NCBI GenBank assembly: GCA_001579985.1
Contig: LRSR01005919.1
Location: forward strand, 1-36,687
DNA length: 36,687 nucleotides
Direction of reading: 5' to 3'
From: Hypsibius dujardini
Taxonomy: Eukaryota > Tardigrada > Eutardigrada > Parachela > Hypsibiidae
In this document: positions 17,413 to 27,528 of the stretch, one piece after another
Layout: each line of letters starts with the position of its first letter
Position numbering within the stretch: position 1 is the stretch's first letter
Position numbers and translations under genes: made by a program
Notes under the pieces: model-generated
Database searches by the model: none
What the model saw: the letters and a program-made list of their open reading frames with translations, nothing else
Told to the model about the DNA's origin: nothing

Positions 17413-18427
17413 TATGAGGGAGGGGTCCTGGAATGGGCCACTTACCCTGGAATGGGCCACCCTTGAATCAGAACTTCCATACAGGTTCTGGCTATAGCAA
17501 AGGTCTTAAACGATAGAAAATAATCGATAACCCTGGTGGAACGCGTATCAGATATGAGAAAAAGTTGTGGGAACGTGTTTAAAAAACGAAATAACTGGAC
17601 GATTGGAAAAAGTTCACTACATAGGTCGCTGACTATTAAGTGGCTCATCTGTTTCCATTAATTTGTGACAGAGCGCCCCCTGCCACCCGGTGACCCAATC
17701 CAGGGTGTGAGGCAAGGGCAGCAATTCGGGCCACTTGCAAAACGTGTAACAATTCGGGCCACCGGGATTCCAGGGGGCGCCATGCGCGTGCATTTAAGTA
17801 TTGCTATTGTTCATCACAAACCAAGGTAGACGAGACGACCCAGGAACTTAAATCATCAAATTTAAGGAGTAAAGAAAATATACAATTTATGCTGTATTAT
17901 ACACTACAGTTTTTGCCGCAGTTTTCTTCACACGATCATTCACCAGCTTCGCACGCTTTTTCAGTGATGTTATGATGAATGTTATGATATGTGCCAAGTT
18001 TAGTTAAGTCGCGTTCCCAATTAGAATGAAGCCGGTGCAAGGAGCTGGTAAACCGCATCTTCACACCTCAAAGGTGTGAACAACAACCGCAATCAGCTGA
18101 TCCATCTGTTGCACGCAATGCAAGCAGACATGCACACACCTGCAATCTCAATGCCAGTGGCGCCCCTTTAGTCTACCGTCACCATTTTTCACAGCAAAAT
18201 CATGAAGAAGTATTTCCAAATCGCTCCTGTTAAGGAGTAGCTCAACAAACATTATTGATTCTGGCTGTATTGCATGGGTATAATTATTCTAGATGTTTTG
18301 AAATTCTTAAAGTGGAATAACTTCGCGTGGTGTTCATGCAGCATCCCTTTGAAATCAGGTGGCCCGAATTGCTGCCCTTGCCTCATACGGAAAGTCAAGT
18401 GGCCCATTCCAGAGGCCTTCCCTCATA
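17413..18427. mobile_element. MITE family C, copy 2 (outer), interrupted
   Basis: TA-TGAGGGAGG at the left and CCTTCCCTCA-TA at the right. Its interior matches the 12398-12720 element in reverse orientation. It is interrupted after CCAGGGT by a second element; without the insert its length is about 333 bp, close to the 323 bp of the intact copy. Confidence 0.85.
17706..18387. mobile_element. MITE nested inside family C copy 2
   Basis: Terminal repeats TGAGGCAAGGGCAGCAATTC (left) and the inverse GAATTGCTGCCCTTGCCTCA (right) extend through CGGGCCACT. About 680 bp with no reading frame recognised. The right end is followed by TA and the left is preceded by TG, probably a mutated TA. The tips (TGAGG, GGGCC) resemble the host element, so it is likely a relative. 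Confidence 0.85.
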
Positions 18428-18526
18428 CTCTGTGCATTGATCGGTTGTTCGACGCCGGTATTCAGTGGCGGGGAATCTTCACACTTCACAGTTCAGACAG
18501 TCAAGTCTTGATGGCGCTACAAACAA

Positions 18527-18695
18527 GTTGAGAAAGTCGACGAACAAATCTGCATACCCCACGAACAAATTTAAATACTCCTCAACATGTCTGAAAAGTT
18601 GACGAACAAGTCTGCATACCCGCAAACGGCTTAAAGTACTGTCGCGAACAAGTCTGAACAAGTGCGAACACAGCTGAATAATTGCGAACACAGTT
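18527..18695. repeat. Degenerate short tandem repeat (GAACAAGTCTG type)
   Basis: Units around CGAACAAGTCTGCATACCC and GCGAACACAG recur with variable spacing. It resembles the degenerate GAACA region at 4585-4760. Confidence 0.65.
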
Positions 18696-18698
18696 GGT

Positions 18699-18968
18699 TA
18701 CCGTATGCTCACGATCTCAAGGGACAGATAAGCCCCGCCCCCCTAGGTATGGCCCTGCACTCGATTGAACGTTCAATCTGACTCACTCTTCTCTGATTAG
18801 CTAATTTCGTACAGCTTACTCTTCGTGGTCGATCGATTGATTGTACAGTTGCGCTGTCTATATATTTCTCCCTAGAGTGCTGAACGGCACTGAATAGGTA
18901 CAGCCCGGGTTGGTTAAAATTTCCGGGTAGGGCAGAAAAGTGTCCCTTGAGATCGCTAGCATACGGTA
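18699..18968. mobile_element. MITE family D, copy 2
   Basis: It starts TACCGTATGCTC then ACGATCTCAAGGGACA and ends with TGTCCCTTGAGATCG then CTAGCATACGGTA; 270 bp. It ends about 180 bp before the XRCC4 start codon, so it may be part of that promoter or 5' UTR. Confidence 0.87.
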
Positions 18969-19150
18969 GCCGTTTTGTTCCTGAATCCTGTTCATCAAAA
19001 ATCTTCGTTGAATTTTTAGTTTTTAATTTTGTGCATTGCCGGAACCGCACGTTTTCATGGAAGCCTGAAAGGCAATGTCTTATTCTTGTGATTTGTACAC
19101 TAGATATTATTTTAACTTGTCACATTGGAGAATTTTGGTGTGTCTGTAGA

Positions 19151-20718
19151 ATGTTTCGGCAATTCGTTTATCCTCCAGCGAAAACAGCAGGGAATGGTAA
19201 AACCAAGATAAAGCAGCCGGAAGAGACGTTTTTTCTCTACGCACAGTTTGATCTGGATTCGGAAGAAATCGGCGGCATCTCTATCGGTGTGACGAACGGC
19301 ACTTCGGCATGGTTAGGCAAGGGTAAGGACTAAAGAGTCCAAGGATAATTCCATTTTTACACATCACAGAACGTGTGGGGCCTTGATTGATTGATCAAAT
19401 TGCTGTAAACAATTCATTTCATTTTCCATGTTTACACATCACGGATCACAGAACGTGTGGGGCCTTGATTGATTGATCAAATTGCTGTAAACAATTCATT
19501 TCATTTTCCATGTTTACACATCACGGAACGGGTGGGGTCTCGATTGATTGATTGATTAAATTGCTCTTTTTTATTCTCGTGAAGTCGTTTCATTTGTTTT
19601 GCTTTGGCAGTTAATATCTTTACAGTAGTTATTAATGACTACTAACTATTACGTTTTACTCGTAGTTTTGTTTCATTGAGTAATGTGATTATTGTGATAG
19701 TAGTAGTATTTACTGTTTACCGAATTTCCCGTGATGCTATGGGATTCTTGCTCAATTGGTTGATTGGTTGATTGGGTGCGTGGCTCGAATAATTTCAAGT
19801 GGACAAAATACTGCAGTTGTGGTTTTAAAAAAATATCTCTAAAATAAAAATATTTTAAATTACTGTTTTGAAACCTAAATTTTACTTTTTTAGAAGTTCT
19901 ATTCCCTGATGTTGATTAATTGCAATATACTCACAAGCGGTTATAACAAATCGTATTTTAATTCAAATGAAATATTGAATAAATGTTAAATCCATCGGTA
20001 AAATGTATTTAAATTAAATTAAAAATTAAATTAAAAAACTTATTTATTTAAAAGAAAAGCCACATTTTTCCAGCATTTAAAGTAGGATTTTAAGTGAAAA
20101 ATCTTAAAATTTAAGGTAAATTTATTAATTTTAAATAAAACGACGTTTATATTTCTGTTTTGGTGGCTTTCGTTAAAAATAAAGGAGAAATATATTTCAT
20201 TTAAATTGAAAAGCCGATTTTTGAGTCATTTAAAATCTCCTAAATTTTTTTGGGCCGATTTTGACTTTGCAGTGACGGGCGAGGACTTTGCCAAACTGGT
20301 CTCATCCTGCCGCATCGGATCGGGAACGCGGGCGGATTTTGTGGAGCAAACCAAGAGGGCGTTTGCGGAACTTCCATCGCAGCCCGACTCTTCCTCTGAT
20401 GATCCCGTGACCTACGTCATTGAAGCTCAGTTCGCGTCAGCCGCCCGCGATCTTTTGGATCTCAAGTGGAAGCTGAAAGAGACGGGATTCTCACAGATCA
20501 TCGGCCAGGCCAAGTTGCCGGTCTCGCCCAAACCGCACTTGATCATTCATCGAATTGTCCGAGCAGTCTGCTCGGACAATCGGCTGATGGAGGATGAATG
20601 TGCGGAGTTGTCCAGGAGGATTGCTGAGACCATTTCGGCTTCCCGGAAGCTGCAGGAACTGGCTGACCTCCCAAGTGTCCGACCGGCTTTGATCGAAAGA
20701 GTATGGGCATCTTTGTGA
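19151..20718 (+). CDS. XRCC4: XRCC4-like DNA repair protein (non-homologous end joining)
   Basis: XRCC4 is the scaffold that binds DNA ligase IV and XLF when double-strand breaks are joined in the nucleus. Exons 19151-19322 and 20273-20718 join in phase to 205 aa. The globular head is recognisable: the FFLYAQF strand, then GISIGVTNGTSAWLGKV (residues 43-58), aligning with the XRCC4 segment that ends in SAWTGTV. TGEDFAKLV follows, then LKWKLKETGFSQIIGQAKL and a helical tail (IIHRIVRAV, then DECAELSRRIAETISASRKL) in the position of the coiled-coil stalk. The stalk is short and the modelled stop gives no acidic tail (human XRCC4 is 336 aa). A GT donor at 20701 could extend the protein into a later exon. 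The sequence just before the ATG ends CTGTAG, so a 5' UTR intron or spliced leader is possible. PAXX and XLF share this fold, but the SAW motif favours XRCC4. Confidence 0.72.
19351..19565. repeat. 82-bp tandem repeat in the XRCC4 intron
   Basis: CACAGAACGTGTGGGGCC with TTGATTGATTGATCAAATTG and CATTTCATTTTCCATG recurs 82 bp later, with a third diverged partial unit from about 19522. Confidence 0.92.
19566..20272. other. AT-rich remainder of the XRCC4 intron
   Basis: TTTAAAT-type words are dense from about 19830 to 20230, like the element in PTEN intron 2, but no terminal repeats are clear. A TTGATTGGTTGATTG run stands near 19755. Confidence 0.5.
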
Positions 20719-21196
20719 CTTAATCAAGCAGTCAATCAATGAGACACCTTTGTGATTTGACAATCCAGTCAACGTTCTCGGTTTCGACCGTCCGAGTTTC
20801 GACCGAAAACGACTGACCACAATCCCTTTTGATGCCATCATGTTTGAAAATATTTGTGATTGATTGAATGAGCGGAAATGGAAATCGGACCCACCGGGGG
20901 GGGGGGAGCTACGAGTATGACGGAACTCTCCGAGCAGAGGGAGTATGAGCTGAGCATGTCTGTGACTTAATCAAGCAATCAACTTATGACACCTATGGAG
21001 TTTGATCAAGCAATCAAGCAATAACATCTATCTGACTTAATCAAGCAATCAAGCATTCTGAGTTTTCGTTCTTATCGATGAGCGGCGATGTATGGCACAT
21101 TATCTTATGCTTTATTTCGAATATTTAGTGTACGTACGTCCTGAATGAGGCAAAGGAGAGAAACAAGGCTGGTGGAGGTAAGATCACTGACCGTAC
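20719..21196. other. XRCC4 3' flank with AATCAAGCA repeats
   Basis: TTAATCAAGCAATCAA recurs near 20720, 20965, 21005 and 21040. There is a run of ten or more G near 20898. No gene is recognised. Confidence 0.45.
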
Positions 21197-21434
21197 TGTA
21201 GACTGCCGCACATTTCGGTGGAACGGTGCACTGTTCAGTACGGCGCTCGGTTAGTTTGACCGGCCGGTGCAGGAAATGATGCCCGGTGTTCACACCACTG
21301 CAGAAGCGGCAGTAAACAACGAAATGTAGTAGTCTTGTAGTCTTGTGTTTGTACATTTGAAACAATCAAGTGTTCCGTTCACGAGTGTTCCATTAAACCG
21401 AACGCGGTTCCACCGAAATGCGCGGCAGTCTACA
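21197..21434. mobile_element. Foldback element with about 28-bp arms
   Basis: TGTAGACTGCCGCACATTTC then GGTGGAAC at the left; GTTCCACC then GAAATGCGCGGCAGTCTACA at the right. 238 bp, one copy seen. The flanking bases do not show a clear target duplication. Confidence 0.65.
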
Positions 21435-21541
21435 AGTGCTGACGGTTAACGGTTGGCGGTTGGCGGTCATCTTTTTGGACACGACCCGGCAACGTGCCAT
21501 GTTTGACTTTGAAGTGTTGTGAACATTACTTACTGTTTCAG

Positions 21542-21621
21542 CATCTTCCGAGCGCTTTGAGCAAGACTGGGAGACTCTTGCTCAGGAAGATCCACCTGAC
21601 GAGATGGTGGCGGACGAATGA
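21542..21621 (+). other. Possible distal XRCC4 exon (uncertain)
   Basis: It follows a good acceptor (TACTGTTTCAG). In one frame it encodes a short acidic end, SSERFEQDWETLAQEDPP and then DEMVADE before a stop, of the kind seen at XRCC4/PAXX tails. That frame needs one leftover base from the preceding exon, while the visible donor at 20701 leaves none, so an intermediate exon would be required. The phase-0 frame instead runs on into the MITE. Confidence 0.25.
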
Positions 21622-21676
21622 GGAATCGGACGACGACGTGCGGACGATCTGTTCCATCCGCCCGACTGTTTCATTA

Positions 21677-21801
21677 CAACACACGTGGCAAAACCCTTGC
21701 GCTAACCGAGTTAAGCCATTACACTCGTTACATGGCGGTTGTAGACAGCCGCGAGTTAAAGTGCTTAATTCGGTCAATGCAAGGTTTTTGTCACGTGTGT
21801 A
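21677..21801. mobile_element. MITE family A, copy 4
   Basis: ACACACGTGGCAAAACCC at the left and GGTTTTTGTCACGTGTGTA at the right, 125 bp. The interior matches copies 2 and 3. The right-tip CACGTG is preserved. Confidence 0.88.
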
Positions 21802-21985
21802 TTCCAATTAGCTCCTCGCTGGACGTCAATTCCGTTTGCACATGAGTTAAGCTGTCCTCCCCCCCCCCTTTGAATGGTTTTCTATAGAAAGTGTTAAAGT
21901 GATATGTTTTTTGCGGAATGAGAAATGTCATAGTTAACGGATAATCTTAAGCAGAAGTCTTCTCTATTGACTGCGGAGGTGATGT

Positions 21986-22183
21986 CAGTGGCGCGCCGAG
22001 GGGGGGGGGTGTTTTGTTGATCTAAAACCCTCCTCGAAAGTAAACAACGTACCCCAAGGGTCCCCCATTAGAGAAAAACACTATGATTGAGAATTGTCAT
22101 GCAATACTCCCCCCTTACCTTCTATCGAAAATCTTTCGAATACAATAAAAACCCCCCTTAAACCAAAGCTCGGCGCGCCACTG
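21986..22183. mobile_element. hAT-like MITE with 8-bp flanking repeat
   Basis: CAGTGGCGCGCCGAG followed by a G run at the left; a C run then CTCGGCGCGCCACTG at the right. The flanks GGTGATGT and TGTGATGT match at 7 of 8 bases, as an 8-bp target duplication of hAT elements would. 198 bp, no coding capacity. Confidence 0.75.
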
Positions 22184-22315
22184 TGTGATGTCATTGTCAT
22201 TTAATCAATTTTTCCTTTTTTCCACTGATCGATTCTTTATGCTTTCGCACGCGGCACCGGTGTACAAATATCTTTGTTATCTCTGCCCTTGATTACAAGC
22301 AAAGACAAGATTAAG

Positions 22316-22502
22316 TACACTGGAGGGTCCGGGGTATGGGCGAAAGAGACGGAACAGGGGGTGTCATGTTTGAAAATGGAACAAAGCAGGAACAAAGCAG
22401 GAACAAAGCAACCGCTGCAGGTTAGGTATTTGATTGATCGATTGTTTGAAAACTTTCCCCTGCCCCGCCCCTTTTGCCCATGCCCCGGACCTTCCAGTGT
22501 AC
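22316..22502. mobile_element. MITE family B, copy 2
   Basis: TACACTGGAGGGTCCGGGG and TATGGGCGAAAG at the left; CTTTTGCCCATGCCCCGG then ACCTTCCAGTGTA at the right. A duplicated AACAAAGCAGG (22379-22408) stands inside. It shares the downstream word CTCATTCTTGTCGTTGACT with the copy at 7074. Confidence 0.85.
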
Positions 22503-23031
22503 TCATTCTTGTCGTTGACTACTCGTACAACTGCCATCGTGGTCAGCATCACGACAGAGACATGTCGTTACAATTAGTGTTGTTTTTAATTCAAATTAAT
22601 TAAATTAAATGAGCTTGAATAAGTTTCAGTTCCTCAAAACTTTTATTGAAGTAACAAACTTATTTTTTATTGAAAAGAAAAAGCCAATTTGAGCACTCGT
22701 ATCGAAAACGCGTCTTAAATAAAAATATAGTATTAAAGAGGCAGAGGGAATATTCGTCTCCTAACATCGCCCCAAGTTAGATGCAACTATGTTTCAGGCC
22801 AGTAAAAACCGGACGCCATTTCGTGTGTGTTTGATCAATTGATTGATTTATTGTCACACTGTTATAGTTCACTACGGCAGTTCAGCTTGTTGTTTGTTGT
22901 AGTTTTTTACTCCATTGAAGTGCATTTACTTTACTTTACCGTATTCATTCAACTGTCCCCTCGTCTCCTGCGATTTTCCTACACTAGCGTTCATCTTTCT
23001 TTCTGCAAAATCCTCGCACCAATATACCCCC
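22503..23031. other. TRAPPC6 5' flank
   Basis: It includes a fragment related to the AT-rich element of PTEN intron 2 (from about 22576), AT-rich sequence to 22730, and a pyrimidine-rich leader (22940-23020) immediately before the TRAPPC6 ATG that is probably 5' UTR. Confidence 0.5.
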
Positions 23032-23697
23032 ATGGCGGACGCAATTTCCGGTCCATCCTACCTCTACAACCTCCTCGCCAATGAACTCTCCGTCGCACTC
23101 TACGGCGATCTCGACAAGGTATTCACCCCCGAGGTCCGATGAAACTTAGAGTGATACGCGATTTCAATTCTTTTTCAGACGTCGGAAAACATGGGCGCCC
23201 TGACCATGATGACGATCAAAGACCGGAAAGCCGCCGCAGCAGCAGCTGGCCCTTCGTCCTCAGAAGCTCCCGTGGACACATCCGCCAGCGCGCGCGACTC
23301 CGACACTGTCTTCCCGAAACTGGAAAGCATCGGTTACCAGGTGGGCCAGCGGCTGATTGAGCGCCTCACCAAGGAGCACGCCCGCTTCAAGGACGAGCTG
23401 GATCGGATGAAGTTTGTCTGCACCGATCTGTGGAAGTATCTCTACGACAAGCAGATCGACACGTTGCGCACCAACAACCAGGGCACGTACGTCTTCACGG
23501 ACAACCTATTCCGACCGCTGGCATTCTTCTCCGCCGAGGGAGTGGATCAGTATTACCCGCAGTCGGGGCGGTTCATCGCCTTCCCGTGCGGGATCATCCG
23601 GGGAGCGCTGTCGGCGCTGGGAATCAGGTGTACCGTCTCGGCGAAGGTGCTCTCCGTGACGTGTTGTGTGTTCGAGGTGGTGGTGGAACGAACCTGA
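23032..23697 (+). CDS. TRAPPC6B: Trafficking protein particle complex subunit 6 (TRAPPC6/Trs33)
   Basis: Core subunit of the TRAPP tethering complexes that activate Rab1 on ER-Golgi membranes. Exons 23032-23118 and 23179-23697 join in phase to 201 aa (human TRAPPC6B 158). The start MADAISGPSYLYNLLANELS is equivalent to the human N-terminal helix. The hallmark region is clear: LESIGYQVGQRLIERLTKEH, RFKDELDRMKFVC, KQIDTLRTNNQGTYVF, then AFPCGIIRGALSALGI and the final strand CVFEVVVE. The extra length is an Ala/Ser/Pro-rich insert (about residues 40-65) encoded at the start of exon 2. The choice between the 6A and 6B paralogues has no meaning outside vertebrates. Its 3' end faces NDUFC2. Confidence 0.95.
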
Positions 23698-24411
23698 CCT
23701 GCTGTACGGGGCATTCATTCACATCGTGTTGTTTAATCAGTCACGGACTGAATTCTTCGTGTTATTTCACTCCTTTGATGCTGCGTTCCTGTTTCTCAAT
23801 CAATCAATCAATCAATCGACAAGTGTAACAGTTGATTGTTGTTTCAGCGTGAAATACACACCAACCTTAATAATCAACCAATCAACCGCCTTGGTTAGTT
23901 TCCTTGTGGAAATTGTTAGAAGTAGGACGACAAAAACCTAATTTCCGTCATCTGATTAATTTTTCAGCCAACTAAAAATCAGTTACCAAAGGTTTGGTTT
24001 TTAGTTTAGTTTCTTTTATTAGGTAAAGTTTTTAATTTAGTTTTAGTGGAAATTAATTGATGTTGTAACTTAACTGTCTTGCTGGGCTTTCTTTTCTGTT
24101 TATATTTTCCAAATTCAGTTCTCACACGGTTGAAAATCGTACAACGGCATTTTTATCTCCGAGTGCGATGAAAGGTGGAAAAGGCTTCAACTAAAGCATG
24201 ATCACACGGCCAGTCATTGCAGACCAATCAACCAATCAACCCATCCACCACACACGCAAAATGAATATAACTTATTCCACTAAAAATGCTCTTACACTGT
24301 AGTACGGTAAAATATACAACGTCAAAACACACTCGAATCTGTCCTCCACTCGAATCTGTCCTCTACTCGGAGGAGCTCGGAGGTACTCGGAGGAGCTCGG
24401 AGGAGCTCGGT
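23698..24411. other. Convergent intergenic region TRAPPC6-NDUFC2
   Basis: It contains AATCAATCAATCAATC (about 23795) and a GGAGGAGCTCGGAGG short repeat (24367-24410) that ends at the NDUFC2 stop codon. An AATCTGTCCTC repeat stands just before it. No gene is seen. Confidence 0.5.
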
Positions 24412-25230
24412 TTATCGGTTCACCGTGTCCTCCAAACTATCCCAGTGCTCCCGGATCGGCTGCCACGGATAAAGCACGTACTTGAGCTTTGGCGCGGGCT
24501 CCTCAGTGAAATCCTCCGGATGCAGGGACATGTAGTGGTGCATCTGCGCGTCGCGATGGGCAAAGCCCTGGGTCTGCCAGTAGTCGACCCAACCGGCGGC
24601 CCAGTAGCCAGTGAGCCCAAGCAGCACAACCATGTAAGGTCTGGACAACGGTGGCAGCCCACGAATCCGGTTGTTCATTACGAATCCCCCGACAGCCACG
24701 GCGGCGCCTAGCGCGGGTATTTGCTCCTGGGAATAGGGCATACCAAAACCAATAATTAGTTTTGATAAAAGGTTTGCTCAAATAACGTCTTTCAATTTAA
24801 AATAAAATATTAAATAAATTTATAATCACTGACAAAATTCATTTAAATAAAACTTAATTGATTTTTAAAAAATTACATGTTCAGCACTTAAAAAAAAGAT
24901 TTACAAAAATACCTTTTAATTTCGACTCGTGGAAGGAGCAGTTTTTCAGTTTTGCCATGGCCCTTTTCTTATTCCCTTTCCTTATTCCCCTTACCTGTGA
25001 ACGGCCCTGTCGGAAGAAGTTGGTGATGAAGTTTTGCTCGCGCGGCAGTCGAATTTGCTCCGTTCGCATGAAATAAGGCCTGCGGTTGTTTCCATCACGG
25101 TACTCGCGAGAGTCCTGTTTTGCGGAAACGGGAAGGGGAAGGATTTGAAATCAAGAAGAGATTTGCAAAGTAAAATAACGATAATAAGGGGGAATAGCCC
25201 GCTTGCTTGCCATCGACTTACGTTCGCCAT
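24412..25230 (-). CDS. NDUFC2: NADH dehydrogenase (ubiquinone) 1 subunit C2 (complex I B14.5b)
   Basis: Accessory membrane-arm subunit of mitochondrial complex I. Coding exons in order: 25222-25230 (only ATG plus two codons), 24995-25114, 24412-24726; phases fit and give 147 aa (human 119). The C-terminal half carries the family signature YMSLHPEDFTEE followed by YPWQPIREHW (human: YMKLHPEDFPEE, later HPIR). Two hydrophobic segments precede it (about residues 48-59 and 75-90: ALGAAVAVGGFV and MVVLLGLTGYWAAGW), as expected for a subunit with two membrane helices. The start is inferred from MAN-GTAAGT at a perfect 5' splice site; a Met at 24741 (start of the open frame in exon 3) lies in the preceding intron. 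The identification rests on the C-terminal motif and size. Confidence 0.8.
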
Positions 25231-26475
25231 GATTCTTCCGCGGTGTTTGAGGAGATGTTCCTAACGGGATGCGCGCCCAAAGGACGTGGAAAATGGGCTG
25301 GGATCAGATTGGAAGTTTTGGCTTGTGATCAGCGCGTCTGCAAATGCTGCTTCCTCAGCTGTGCTCCCTAGACCCCTGAGAAGACCACCCCTTTGCCCAT
25401 ATCGCCCCCCCCCCGACTTCTCCCTCCCTCTATCAATTAAATCAATGAAATGCAGATTAGTTTTTGACACATGAACAACCGGAATTATTTTTCATAATTC
25501 TGGCAAAAATACTGGCAATTGAATTCTGACAAGTTGTTGAAGTTGAATTAGGAAAGTCTGAGAGTGCAGCGAATTTTACAACATGCAGACATCCGGTGAC
25601 GGTATTCAATTGGAGCAAATCCCTGGGCGAAATTCGTATCCCCCAAGTGGTGGCGATGTGGAGGAAATACTCTAGTGTCTCTGCAGTCACAGGCACAGTG
25701 TACACTGTACCGTGCCCAGATCCAGGCGGCGAGGGGGCGAGGGGGCTGTTCTCCTCGCGCGGAGCGGAGAGCAGATCACATTCGGATTGATGTTCTTGAA
25801 CCGGAGTTGAGCTTGATGAATAACACCTCAATTTCGCTTTTGCGATCGGGTTTCTTTTTTCCGTAGCAGTCAACCAAGATTTCATTCGACCGAGGTAGAG
25901 ATGGTGACGTACTTGGTTGGCCGTCGTCCATCAGCCTCCCTCGAGACATCGCAGTCTGGTTTGTGCATCGTTCTTTTCTTTTCTGATCAGGTCTGTGCTC
26001 CTTCCTCTTTAGTGCTCACAGTGCTCACACACCTTTGTTATTACGTTCAAAACACGCCGAAGATTGGGCCATCTGCTCTGCCCACTTGAATTATGACCCA
26101 TTATCCCTTCTCTCCCCATTCCTTGTCATTGATCACCCAGCCCCGAGATGTGCATTCTCATTCCCACTGAGCCCTGAGGAATATTTTATTTCCAATGGGC
26201 CAATAAGCATTTCTTTCGCACATTCGACCTCGCCATTAATTCGATCCAGCTCTCCTGCTTCAGTCCGATGTCAGAGGAATATTCGACTTCTTCCTCGCCA
26301 GCAACTTCCCTTCAAATCTGTGGATTGTAAATGAGGTTTGGACGTCCGCGAGAGCATTGATCTGTTGATTCGTTTGAACATCGATCGATCGATCATGCAT
26401 GTCGTGCAACTTGGCAATATTCTTCGCGGAGGGAAAGCATTGTGAGTTTGAAAAAAAGTCATCCCGTCGGCAGTT
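25231..26475. other. Region upstream of NDUFC2 and of the 26476 gene
   Basis: This divergent interval should contain both promoters. It has C-runs near 25407, a GC-rich patch (25715-25775) and a possible small minus-strand gene listed separately. Nothing else is recognised. Confidence 0.45.
25457..25885 (-). CDS. Hypothetical protein, weak support
   Basis: An uninterrupted 142-codon frame on the minus strand, the longest in this interval. The middle (VTAETLEYFLHIATTWGIR then SPRDLLQLNTVTG) has a plausible amphipathic composition, but no family, signal peptide or splice partner is visible, and overlapping open frames exist on the plus strand because the patch is GC-rich. It may be chance or promoter sequence. 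Confidence 0.2.
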   Translation of the reverse strand: MKSWLTATEKRNPIAKAKLRCYSSSSTPVQEHQSECDLLSAPREENSPLAPSPPGSGHGTVYTVPVTAETLEYFLHIATTWGIRISPRDLLQLNTVTGCLHVVKFAALSDFPNSTSTTCQNSIASIFARIMKNNSGCSCVKN

Positions 26476-27419
26476 ATGCCGTTGGAGCGTCCTGGAGATG
26501 GAAACCGTCCACTCTCATCGGCATCACAGTCACCGCAAGCCCAGCAGGGCGAGTTGACGGCGACTGCAGCTGGAGGAGGGTCCGTGAACCCTTCGACATT
26601 TCCTCCACGAGTCCGTCCCGCTCCCTGTGTCGGCATAGCCTCACGCCTGGTCAATAAAGATCCAACACCGTATTCGATTCGGTTTGCCACGGCGGTATGT
26701 GTTGTAGTTGATCGGTTGATTGATTGATTGATGAGAATTTAAGATCAAGACTTGCTTGCTGAATTAATAGATTGATTGATTGATTGATTGAATAAATTGA
26801 CTCTCTGAATGGGTTGATTGATTGATTGATTAAATTGACTCTTCCGAGTGCCACAAGATTAGCCATCGTGTCAATTGTCTAATTTGGAGATGCAGGCACT
26901 AGCTACAAAAGGTGTTTTGGGACTGTTCAGAAGGCCATTTTACTTCCAGAATGTTCCTCTCGCTCGGCCCATGCTCAGCTCGGACGGGTACAGCGGTGCC
27001 AGACATTGCTACGACAACCAAGTCGATCCGCGCGTGGGATACGCACCGCCACCGCTCAACTACCAGTATCCGTACTTTCCTTCTCCACTGCCGTTTGTGT
27101 ACGGGAATAATCAAGGCAATCCTGTGCTAATGTATCACCACCACCCGTCGACGGGGACTCAATCGACCACCGTCAGTATGCCGTTCGCGTCTTCCGTGGC
27201 GTCTTCCTCGTCGAATCCGCACCTGTCTCAGTCGACCAGCCAGCTGTTTTTTCATTATCCTCTGCATCATTTGACGGGAGGAGGCCCGCTGGCGGGATTG
27301 ACGCTGCCGCAGAATCAGTCTACCCTCACTCAGGCACCAATGAGGTTAGTCAGACAGACGGATGACGGACGGACAGAGAAACAGGCAGGAAGGCACTGGG
27401 GCAGACAGGCAAACAGACA

Positions 27420-27464
<45 letters not shown>

Positions 27465-27488
27465 ACAGGCAGGCAGACAGGCAGACAA

Positions 27489-27528
<40 letters not shown>

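Noticed and set aside
17199-17417. Alternative last PTEN exon with LEVSCYF
   Set aside because: Its frame does not match the phase-0 donor at 16877, whereas the exon at 17042 does and begins with the expected V-R-L-W-F strand.
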